NCBI GenBank assembly: GCA_035048485.1
Contig: CM068585.1
Coordinates: forward strand, 20,882,001-20,946,000
Source: Pteria penguin
Taxonomy: Eukaryota > Mollusca > Bivalvia > Pterioida > Pteriidae
Length of the DNA stretch: 64,000 bases
Direction: 5' to 3'
Shown: in pieces, positions 36,254-48,200 of the stretch
How the letters are laid out: every line of letters begins with the position of its first letter
How positions within the stretch are numbered: the stretch's first letter is position 1
The notes under the pieces: model-generated
The model's database searches: none
Told to the model about the DNA's origin: nothing
What the model saw: only the letters and a program-made list of their open reading frames with translations
Made by a program: the position numbers and the translations under genes

Positions 36254-39200
36254 GTATGACAAATGATCAGAATATTTCAAAATTTATGGAACTTTGCTAT
36301 GTTATTAATGTGACTACTATTGGGACTGGTACATGTACCTCATCATTGAGGGTATATTGACATACTAATACATGCACAAAACATTTAAAGGTTCCTAGAG
36401 TCCTATATATATTTATATCTCTTTGCTGCACTCTTAATTATGGGTCAGGCTTAGTGTTGAAGTTAAACACTTGGTCTGCAGTGAACTTAGTGTAGTGGTT
36501 AAATACTTAGTCTGCACTGTAGGGACAGACTTAGTATAGAGGCTAAACACTTGGTCTGCAGTGCAGGGGCAGACTTTGTGTAGAGGTTAAACACTTGGTC
36601 TGCAGTGCAGGGGAAGACTAAGTGTACTGGTTTAATACCTAGTTTGCAGTGGAGGGGCAGACTTATTGTAGAGGTTAAACCCTTGGCCTGTAGTGAAGGG
36701 GCAGACTAAGTGTAGAGGTTAAATACTTAGTTTGCACTGTAGGGGCAGACTTAGTATAGGGGCTAAACACTTGGTCTGCAGTGTAGGGACAGACTTAGTG
36801 TAGAGGTTAACACTTGGTCTGTAGTTTAGGGCAGACTTAGTGTAGAGATTAATCACTTGGTCTGTATTGTAGGTTCATTTCCCCGAATGCACAGTTATAA
36901 CTTAAGATGGTGGTATTCTGCTATCTAGCTGTCATCTACATTTGACTTCATAATGTTCTTCATCCTGGTTCTCTGTCACTTGATGCTGGTGCTTTGATGT
37001 TTTCAGGTGGTCCCAACCTTCACTAGATGTTTCGATCCTAAATGATTACACTTTCAGGTTGGTGGGTCAGTGGCAGTGGCCAAACCTCTACTCATTAGCA
37101 CTCAACTTCCAGCTCAGATCATCCTGGCAATGCCAGAACCAGCAAGATGAATGTTATGCTGCTTCTCCTAGCTGTCTTACAGCTGTCTTCTTGGCTCTTC
37201 CGACTTTTCCCATTGCTTGAAGCAACCTCCATACTGATTGTGTAGGAAATCCTCTACAACCTACTTCTACTAGGAATAGCGTTGCTTTCCAACCTTCCTC
37301 TCTGCATGATGTCATTAGCATTTTGTTCTTGTCTTTCTTTCTCTGAAATTCCTCCTCACACCTCTCTTCCCAAGGAACCGTCAATTCTACTGCTATGATC
37401 ATCTTGGACTTCTCTGACCAGATTACTCTGTGAGGGCACAGCATGTTCATGTTCCTCGCACTGCCCTTATCCAAGATGCAATGCTGTTGGTTATTCCTTG
37501 TTTGCTCAGTCTCTCCTTCCTTCATGAATATGATCTGCTTTGCTTCTGGTGTTGTTGTAATCTTCTTTTTTCTCTCCACCTCAAGGATCTCTGCGAACTT
37601 TGTCAGGACGTTGTCATGCCGCCATCGGTATCTTCCCTGAGTCTTCGCTATCCTGCAGCCTGAAAGTATATGTGCCATTGTGCCTCTCTCATTACACAAC
37701 TTGCAGCCTGGTTCTTCTATCATTCCTATTGATGTAAGTTTTAGGGAGATAGAAGAGTGTGATAGACTGACTGTAGCATGAATGCAATCCTCCATAATTC
37801 CCAAGTGATCTTCCTTTCTGGCAAATTCCTCTTCATCCATGCTTCTTGATGACTTAACTGGACTGCCTTGGCTCTTCTCTGCTCTTCTTCTACTTGTCTA
37901 ATTTCACTTTGCACCATGCTCCTCTTCTCCTTCGGTGTTGCCTTGGACCACTGCTGGAAATGGTGATGTTCTTTTAAATTCTTGCCTACCAACACATATA
38001 TTGCATATGATTTTTTCATGTTGTAGTATGGTTTCTGCTTGATCTACTGCACTGTTTGTTGACCACTTCTGCCCAGTACATGTTTGTATTCCAGCCTGAT
38101 TGATCTTCTTATCCTTTGAGTCTCTGAGTATCATAGCAAGTCTGCTCTTTGATACCTTGTACTCCTCAATAGCTGACAATAATGGTAGTTGTAAATGTAC
38201 AGATTGACTATAAAGTCCAATGGATGTGAAGCTTGGTGGTACTCCTAGACATTTCCACAAATGACTTAAACATTGTTCTCTCTATGGGCTATACTGTAGT
38301 TGTTGCTATTTTGTAAATCATGATGAGCGAAGTCAATCTAAGTGGCAAGTCTTGTTGGTATATCCATATCTTGAACTTCCCAGGCAATCTGCATTTGTCT
38401 ATTTTCTTGAGTCATTCTGGTATCTGTTTCAGCACAGTTTTAACCCTACTTTTAACTACTATGTGTACTACTATATTTAAGAATATTCTTTAGTGTGATA
38501 CTAAACACATACAGTCAGATTTGATTATAACACGCCAGTGGTATTGAATTTCCTTTGACTTTAGCAGAGAAAGATTTAAAAGAATTAGTGGTTAAAACAT
38601 TGTAAAAGTATCATTTAGAAGTACACTGTTTGGAGAGCAGGTATTTTAACCTCTTTTTTTCAAGGTAGTTGTTTTATGAATAGAATTGAAATGTACAGGA
38701 GGTATGTTCCATCTGATTATTGTACATGGATAAGAGAAATTACATGTATCTTTTATTGATGTTTATTCATTGAATTCAAGATTCTGGGTGTCATGTTCTG
38801 CTGTCAAATGCTTACAGAAGGTCTGAAGAATATTTTAGAACTATCTTGTTGATGCCTTTATTGTCTGTAGCATGAAAGGGGACCCTATTGTGTTTGGGAT
38901 TAAAAAGTCAAATTACATAGTCACATCGGAAAAAAACATCCCAATTTATGATGCTCTTGTTTTGCTGTGCAATTCCTTTATTTTGTTTAAACTTAAGTCA
39001 TATGCATACTTTTGCATACATATAATGGAATCCAGGTGATTTGGGTAAAAGGCACATTATAGAGTTAAAAAACCACTGGATGTGTGATAAGGGCAGAATG
39101 TTAGAAGTTTGAATATTAATGGTAATATCTTAGTATCATATAATAATGTGTATGGTAAAATTACACTAGGCTCTAATACTGAGAAATTTACCCGGTAATA

Positions 39201-42200
39201 ATGACTATGGTTTCAGTGTTACACTAGGCTCTAATACTGAGAAATTTAATAATGATTATGTGTTCGAATTCAGTGTTACACTAGGCTCTAATACTGTAAA
39301 ATTTAATAATGATTATGTGTTCATTGCTACACTAGGCTCTTATACTGAGAAATTTAAATAAATAATGATTATGTGTTCAATGCTACACTAGGCTCTAATA
39401 CTGAGAAATTTAATAATGATTATGTGTTCAATGCTACACTAGGCCCTAGTACTGAGAAATTTAATAATGATTATGTGTTCAATGCTACACTAGGCCCTAG
39501 TGCTGAGAAATTTAATAATGATTATGTGTTCAATGCTACACTAGGCTCTAGTACTGAGAAATTTAATAATGATTATGTGTTCAGTTTAACATGTCAAGAA
39601 AGGTTTTAAAAAAGAGGGTAATGCCAACGTTGTAATTAAATGCCAGCTGAATATTGACTAATGCATTGTTTGATCAATATGTGCTCATTTGAAGCATAAG
39701 TTGTTTGTTTATTACTGGTATTTGTTTTCATTGACAGTATATATGAAAAGGTTCTTCAGATTGAAAGGAAATTTGCTGTTTTATTACAAGGACAAAGAAG
39801 TGGTAAGTGCTTAGTCTTCACCATTTATTGCTATGCATTTTGAAATATCTGGCTATTTTCCCAAAGAATATTAGTGATCAGTGAGGGGAAGTAGGTTTTG
39901 ATGATATATTTTGTCGATTTATGGATGAAGATCATGGTTTTAAATACATGTATACACATCTAGTGATGTCTTGCTGAAAATATTTGAGGAAAGAAAAAAG
40001 ATAAAAAAGTATTTAAATTCTTTGTTCCAGAGCTTAAAATTCAATCAGTGTTGTGAAGAATGATAATTAATGATTATTTTACAGCTTTCTGATCCCATTG
40101 GTGTGTTGGTACTGGAGAGATGTACCATAGAATTGGATATAGATGTATCTGTCAGTGATGGATTCTGTATAGGTAGGAATTATCATCAACACGCTAGAAA
40201 AAAAAAGTCACTAGAAAATGGGGTTTTTTTTGTACTTTGTCTTTTTATGACAATCTTTGTCTTTAGCCTGATGGGATGTTTGTCTGAAAAGGATTAGTAA
40301 GTCTTATGTCAAGACCCACACAATTTTTCTAGAAAATTTGATTTGTGGCCTAACTGGCAATGTCTCTTGTACCCGATTTAGCACATAAATCAATACAGGA
40401 CTTATAAATGTAACGTAACGGAAATAAATAATGAAATACAACATCCTACTTCTAAGATTGGACCAGATTCACACAATTTCAAAGTGAAAAACGAATGATG
40501 GAATCCTGGTGAATGATGAAAATATTAAATACCACAATTTTTATCATGGCCTTGACCTGTGAACATCAAGAACAAAATCTTTTTGGTCATATCTTTTGTT
40601 TACAATTTAGTTGGACTTCATGTCCATAGTACATGTATGCATATTTAGTTGGACAGGAGCTTTTGAGACATATCATAAATTTTATCTTGACCTTTTGAGG
40701 ACTACATGTATATTTCTCCTTTCAGTTTATGAAGGTGAGGACTATGTATACAAGCTTCAGGCCCAGAGTGAAGAGGAGAGGGATGAGTGGATCCAGGTTT
40801 TACACATGGCCAGCTATGAATGTCTCAAGATGCAGCTGCAGAGTCTCAGGGAGCAGATCCAGGCTAGAACAGGGAGGGACCCCATCACACAGCCTCCTCC
40901 CACAGAAACGGGAATGGAGTATGAAACAATGGCAGGTACAGCTGAAATCTTTAAATGGACATTACAGAAGTTTATTAGTTGAAATAGAGAAACAGACATA
41001 TTTATGATTCAAATAAATCCACTTTGTTACCATAGGCCAAAGGCTCAAGTGAGCTATTGTTGTAGTGCACACTCTTCTCTGTATTTGACTGTCTGTTTGT
41101 CAAGGTATGTAAACGTTTCACATTTTCAACTTATTCACTGAAAACAGATGCTGAAGGTTAGTGGTTCAAACTCTGCATGAGGCAAAACATTTTTTTCATT
41201 TTATCTTAAACCAAAACAAATTTTTTAGTGTTTCACTGCACTCAAGGAGTCATATTAAAAAAAAGACTGTTTTTGTCTTTTCACACGTTTAATGTCATTG
41301 TCTTGATTTATTCAATAATTCAATGAGATAGGCCAGTTCTAGCATGCTGAAAGGAAGCCGATCTGACTCTGCTAAAGGCAATTTTTTTTAGTTCTTTTTT
41401 GTCAATTTCTTTTTAGTTTTGTGTCATTTACTTAAAAAAGAAGACCACATGCAAAAATTAACTTGATTTAATCAATGTAAAAACCTTACTGTCCATGCCA
41501 CTCACTCTGGAAAATCTGGATTTTCAGTGATTCATCTTCAGAATAATTTCAAAAAGGCAAAACCATTCAATAGATCATAGAAAACGCCCTATCTAAAATG
41601 ATGTTTTCCCTACAAAATACGAATAGTTCTTCATAGAAACATATAACATACACCAAAAGTTACGACTAAACAAGATCTGTCTATTGATATTAATTTTGTA
41701 AAACTATCTTAAAGATAAAGAAGTGAAAATCCAGATTTTTCTGTTTACAGTGCGAGTGGCGCAGACAGTAGATTTATAGTTTTTTGTCAGTTGTCAAAAA
41801 CCCAGTAAGCAAGAGAGTATTTGTATCTACAAATCTCTTCAAGCACTCAGTTGTTTGGGAATGAGTTAATTGTGCTCAGGTGAGAGAAATAGGCCCATTT
41901 GGGCTTCCTGGTAGATTTTTGCACATTTTCAGGTAATTGCTTTCTTTTTAATATACATAGCTTATTGTGCATGTGCATGTTACTAGTTTTAAAGGAAATA
42001 CCAGTAATTATCATTGTGAAGAATTCTATTGCAAACAAAATTTTAGGAATTTGTCTAATATCAATAAAAGCAGGGGGTGGTAGTGTACTATTTGTATGTC
42101 ATATTTAGCTGTGATGGAATTCTTTATTAGTAAAAATAAAAAGATTTTAATGAAACTAGGCATGCATGGTCTCCTAGAAATGTTTTTGTTTTCATGCCAG

Positions 42201-45200
42201 GTCTGTGAAAGTCTTGATGCAGGGTGAAGCAACATGAAATCAAGGGTGCCCTCCTTTCATAAGCTTCCTCCCCTGATTGGCTTTATATATCATCAAACCA
42301 AATGTATCAGAATGATCTAGAAGGACTTCTAATGATGCTTTGCTTTTTTTTTTTCTTTTATTTCCATTCAGATATAAAATTTTTGACTTGTTTTTGAATT
42401 CTTCTAAATTTGTTATTTTTGTATATTTTAAATAATTTCTTTGTTTTTCTCATTTTACATTCGTTTTGTCTATTTTGAATGAATTTTATGGTTTTGCACA
42501 CCTTAGATAATTCTTAGATTTTCTCATTGTACATTGTGTATTATGAATTAATATTATGTATGCTATTTGAGTATTAATAATTTGTTCTGGGATAACTCTT
42601 TGGCTGGTCAGTGTAGGTCCAGGAAGATACCATTTTGTGAATAGAAATTAGTTCAAGCCACAAAGATTGAAAAATACAATTTTGCTGTGAGTTAGAAGGA
42701 GGTGATGTTGTTTTTGCTATAATTTTATAGTTTTATCATGGTACTCAGCTGAGCAATATTAGCCCATTGGTACTTCTTGTGATTGACCATAGCCAATCTG
42801 TGTATATTGAAATTTGTTAGATGTAAATGTACTGACAGTTTTAATTTAATTGTTTAAGATATAAAAAGTTTTTTTTATTTCCTAAAAACATGTTACCAGG
42901 AACTATTACATAATATTAATTATATTGGTAAAGATAGATAATAAGGAAAGTTATTACAATACTTATTTGATATGATGTAATTTCCTGTGTCTAACAACTT
43001 TCCCATACTCAATGTGTGATGTACTTAGGACCCAGGAAGTACAGGAGTTTGTAGTTCTTGGTACAGACATAATTTGTGAATAAGGAGATACGAAAAATCT
43101 GACAAATGATGTACATGTACTTATTGACAGGAAACACCACTGACGATCCAGCTGTGGAAATCTGCTTATGTGAGTGTTTTATGTTGTAACATAAGATGAT
43201 CAGCATTTGTGAATATTTTATGTGTTAAACATAGAATAGATCTCAGTAACCATGCTTAAAGTCAGTATGTAAATAAAATGGTCTCGGGGAATAATTTTGC
43301 CATGTTTAGAAATGATTTTATTGGAAAAATTTTATTTCTGAAAATCTTAATTGGTTTAATGTTTCATAACTATAACCATATGAATTGTTTTACTGTGTTA
43401 CAAATTGATCTTATTTTATAGATGGGTAATGTATTTCTGTCTATCCATCAAAAGTTGGGTAAAGTTTTAGATATAAGCAAAATCTTAGCATTGGGGAAGT
43501 AATATAACTTCATACTTGCTTGTAGGAAGACATACACAAGATTATTTTGGTTTCAAGTGGTGAAAGGTCAATGCGACCTTCATTGCATTCTTTAGGTTTT
43601 CATGCATTTTTATATCCCCCTTCCTTGAGCAAACAAAGTGCGGAGGTATATAGGAATCACCCTGTCTGTTTGTATTTCTATCAATTTTGTCTGGGCCATA
43701 ACTTCTTCCTTTTACTTTTGAGGAGGATAATATTTCACACAATTGTTTTACATGACCCAGGGGTGTGTTACGACCTTGAACCAAAGTTATATCTACAAGG
43801 TCAAAGTCACAGTGCACACACAGCCAGAATTCTTGTCCAGACTATATCTTCTTCCTGTTAAGTTAGAGGGAGATTATATTTCCCACAATTGTTGTCCATG
43901 ACCCAAACATGTGTCATGAGCTTACTCTGGGTCATATCATCAAGGTCAAGGTGACAGTGCACGAAAAAACAGAATTTCTGTTTGGGACAAGTGGGACATC
44001 CATTACACTTATATCAGTGATGTATCTTGGGATAGATTAATGCATGTTTGAACTTTGGTTTCGATCTGGTTGTATGGTAATAAGAGGTTATTTATATGCT
44101 GTCTATTCTTCTGTCTGTTTTTCTGCCGAATTACAGTCCTGCTTGAAGAAAATATGGAATTTGAAGATGTTAAAAAGAGTTAGAGTAATCCATGAGTAAC
44201 CTCAATAACTTTTTAATGATGTAACTAAAACTTCAAGGGTGAAATAGGCTAAAAACACATTTTTTTCCAGGTCAAGAGAAATTGGAGTGTATGTGTTTTT
44301 CAAACACATCTTGCCTTAAAATTAGATTATGTACATGCATTGGAAGCTTTTGATGATGGGTTTTTTAGCTCACCTCAACAGAGTTGAGATGAGCTTATGC
44401 TATACCTCCATATGCTATACCCCTGCTATATGTCCTTGTCCGCACCTGAAGAAGTTTGGGGTTGCTCATTATTGGACAAGAAACAAATGCTAGAATGGCC
44501 AAACTTGAAACGATGGATAATCTTAAAATACCAAGATGAAACAAAGTATCAGATGCCTCCTCTGACCTACTTTCTTTCATTTGAGTTACTTGTTTGAGAT
44601 AGCTCAGTGTTGGACAAAATACTCAAGCCAGAGTGACCAAATTTGCATCAGTGGTCATCATAGGATACATGTATTGACTTGATATAATTTAGATGGACTT
44701 ATTCATCAAACGCTGTATCTGACTTACTTTTTCTGCTTGAGTGATTTGGTGAAGAACTTTGGGGTAGATCAGTATTGGGCATATATGTCTGTGTCCTATC
44801 TAAATTTAAATTTATACTTTATTTATTTTACAACGATTAAGAAACAAGTTAACAACTTATATAAATCTTGCTCGTTGGCACGATCTTGTTGTAAGGGTGT
44901 CGTTTGTATGGGAGGAAACTGGAGTACCCAGAGAAAACCCATGAAACCAGGTTAGTGACAGCCTCACCATCTCAGTACCAGACCGGGAATCGAACCCGGG
45001 TCACATTGACGATAGGCAAGCGTGCTATCAACTGCACTACCTGGCCTTCTGTGTCCTATCCAGGAATTTACAAAAAATTAAAATACACATACAGGTACAG
45101 TACAGCCTACGCGGATTACACATTTTCCGCTCTGCCGCCGCGGACAGTTTAAGTTTAAAGTGGAAAATCACCGCAACCGTTGCGGTGATTTTTCGCGGCG

Positions 45201-48200
45201 AACCACCGCAATCTATCTCTCTTTCCATATCCGAGAGCCATAGCAAATGCTCTGACCCGTACTTAACCATCGTGACCCATCGCAATCGCCGCAACCCACC
45301 GCAATCCCACCGCGACCTATCGCAATCGTCGTGTCTGGTATTAAAATCATCGCTACTCATTACAATTATTAGGCTTTGTATTCTCCCCTGATCCCCGTTT
45401 ATGATCCATGATATTTTCCAGAGGGAAGCGAAATATATGTGCAATCCAAATTAATATCCAGCGCACAAATGTTCGGTCACTTGGCCTCAGGCGAGTAAAA
45501 TCGTATGGCTACTTGTACATCGTGTAGCAAATGTTACAAATTTTTTAAGCTACGCGCTGTACAAGATGGATTTTACTTATCCATATTATTTTACTCAAAT
45601 ACGTCTTGTACATCGTGTAGCTTCAATACAAATTTTTGAAACGCTGTACTGAAGCTACGCGATGTACAAGATGGATTTTACTTATAGCCATTTCTAGAAT
45701 AGTTTATTTTCACAACGTATTTTGTATCTCCAAAAGTCTCAAATACAGGAGCTTCCGTGGAGGGGGACTTTGCACCTTGTCCCCCCTACCAAGGATCTAC
45801 CCTACATCCACCGGGGACCTATAGGCAGTCCCTAGACCCTGTGCCGAGTTTTACGCCTCCTCCAACTGAAAATCTGGGTCCATGCCTGATAAAATTTCCG
45901 TGAATTAGAACAATAGGGTCCTAATATGGCACACACGATTTTGCAAGATTTTTGTCATATCTTCTCATGAAAACCCCATCCCCACCTATGGGAGGGAGGG
46001 AGGGGTGAACATAATAATTTTTGATCGAAAATATTACAACAGTTTTCTTCAGATTTCAGAGTTTTTGCGGAATATTTGAAGTCAAGAAAATGTTGATGAA
46101 TAATGCAAAAAAGAACGGCAGATTGCACCATTTTGTCTCATTTTTGCAAAATTTTCTCGGGGGAGGACCCCCGAACCCCCACCTATGGGAGGGGCGGACC
46201 CCCTCCCATACCCTCCCCATTCGGCCCTTCGGGCCTCAATTGTGAGGTGCCCTCCCCCTGGCACATGAAGTTCTGGATCCCCCCTGAGACTGCGCAAATC
46301 GTATACGTACTGTTTCTCTGAGCAACGAGTCAAAATTCATCCAAAGGAGTAAAATTTCAATAAACGGACATTCGTCAAAATTAACATTTTATGTGTCATA
46401 TTCATTACGTTTTTTGTTACACTATCTTTAATTTCAAAATATTTTCCAAGAAGGACATATACTAAAGTTTTATAAATCGGCATACATCAACTGTAATTTA
46501 CTCAAATATAATGGTGGCACTGTTGATATGATATAAAGATTCTGTTGATGTATTTCCCCCGTATATAACTTTCTCTTATTTTCAGTTTAGCTCGCATTAT
46601 AGCACTGAATGTAAACTCTTATCCAATCCATCATAAGTGAGATATGAGACTCACATTTCTATTGTAATGCAGTTCATATCTTTACTTACGACAAAATGGT
46701 ATTACCCTGTTGGGGATAAATTTAGAATCATGAAAATAATAGCAATGTTTCGGATGCAAGTATTTAACGTCGAGGACAGTTAGAAATTTTATTATTCCTC
46801 TCTCCCAATTGGAACATCTCGCTCTTTATCTCTTAAAACTTTGAAGTGTCCGACCCCTTTCCTTTACTTAATTCAGGTATGTTGCCAATGATAACTACCA
46901 CCCAATACCTGTGTGTAAAACCCCCAAGGGTTTCGCTTCCCCTGTCTAGACAACAACCTTTCCGCTTCGCAATGACTCGAGGGACATTCGTCTCTCTGCG
47001 GGTATCCGGGTATTCTCCAACATGCAGTGACTTCGGCGATCAGGTAGCACGTCCCCACGTGACCTGACCGTACTGCCAAAAAGTGTGGAAATCTTTATTC
47101 AAGAGTTGTAACAATTCACTCCCGGTCTACGGCATCAATTTCAGTTTTGAGTTTAATAGTTAGATGCAGGTTATGTCATTAAGCTGTGATTCTCATCCGT
47201 AAAACTTGGAATGTTTATACAAATTGTCAGATATACCAGAGAATATATACTTTGAAAGTATATATGTCTCTGGATATACGTACTACATAAAGTATATATG
47301 TCTCTTAACATATACATATTTAATAATGAACTTGTTAATATTATAAAAAGTTGAGAACCTATACGTAAATATCATCTATGTAATTTCAGGAAGAGATGGC
47401 CCTGTATCTGCTAGTTGGCGTCTGCCGACCATTGCCACTGTTTTCTATATTTTTCATCTTATGTTCCCCTATTCTTGCTGTCGGACTGGTTAAATGACCT
47501 AATTTGCATCATATTTGTTGGGGGTCATAAAATTCGAAGAATGAAAGAGAGTCATCATATAGTTCATCAAAGTTGCATTACGGTCTATGATAAACACCGA
47601 GTTTATCCCCCAGGTCATCCTCGGAATGTTTCGGGGATTATCTTCATTCAGATCTTAGTGTGATGTCACGCCGACTTCGAGAATAAAGAAGAAAATTGGT
47701 AGCGTGCTAGACCAGAGACATATATATGTCTCTGGCAAGACTATCCAGTGTTTTACCACTAGATCAGGACCCCTTCGGTTTAAATATACCACTTCGGGCG
47801 CTAAATAGTGAACAGGGTATTTTCATATTTAATCATAATGAATTAACAGGGTATTCAATTTCCGCCAGCAAAACGGGAGTTATTCCCAGGACGGCATCAA
47901 GCACCCTCAAGTCTGTATATGTTTTTCTTGTATCAAAATCCATCTCTACTACATTTCCCCGATTGAAAATATAATCAGGAACTTATACATGGTTGATTGA
48001 TTGATTTTTGTTTAACGTCACACCATAAATATTTCACGTATATGGTGAGGGCATCTGCCTGATGCAAGGCATACAAATTTTGACATTCGCAACGGACCCA
48101 CCCAAAGCAGTGAGGGATCTTTAACGTGCCATGCATACTACGACATGGGGCCTGTCTCATCCGAAAGACAGGACACCGACATGACCGGGACTCGAACCCC

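Noticed and set aside
39373..39609. 78-aa repetitive frame (FNATLGSSTEKFNNDYV units)
   Set aside because: It is the 51-bp minisatellite read in one frame, in an intron, with no splice-supported exon.
36142..40980. Calling the PH exons as a stand-alone PLEKHJ1 gene
   Set aside because: The exon-4 donor continues in phase into an INPP4-type C2 domain; a read-through isoform remains possible and is listed as a finding.
45037..45444. 135-aa minus-strand frame
   Set aside because: Spans the GC-rich subterminal block and part of a SINE; no domain and composition driven by ccgcaa words.
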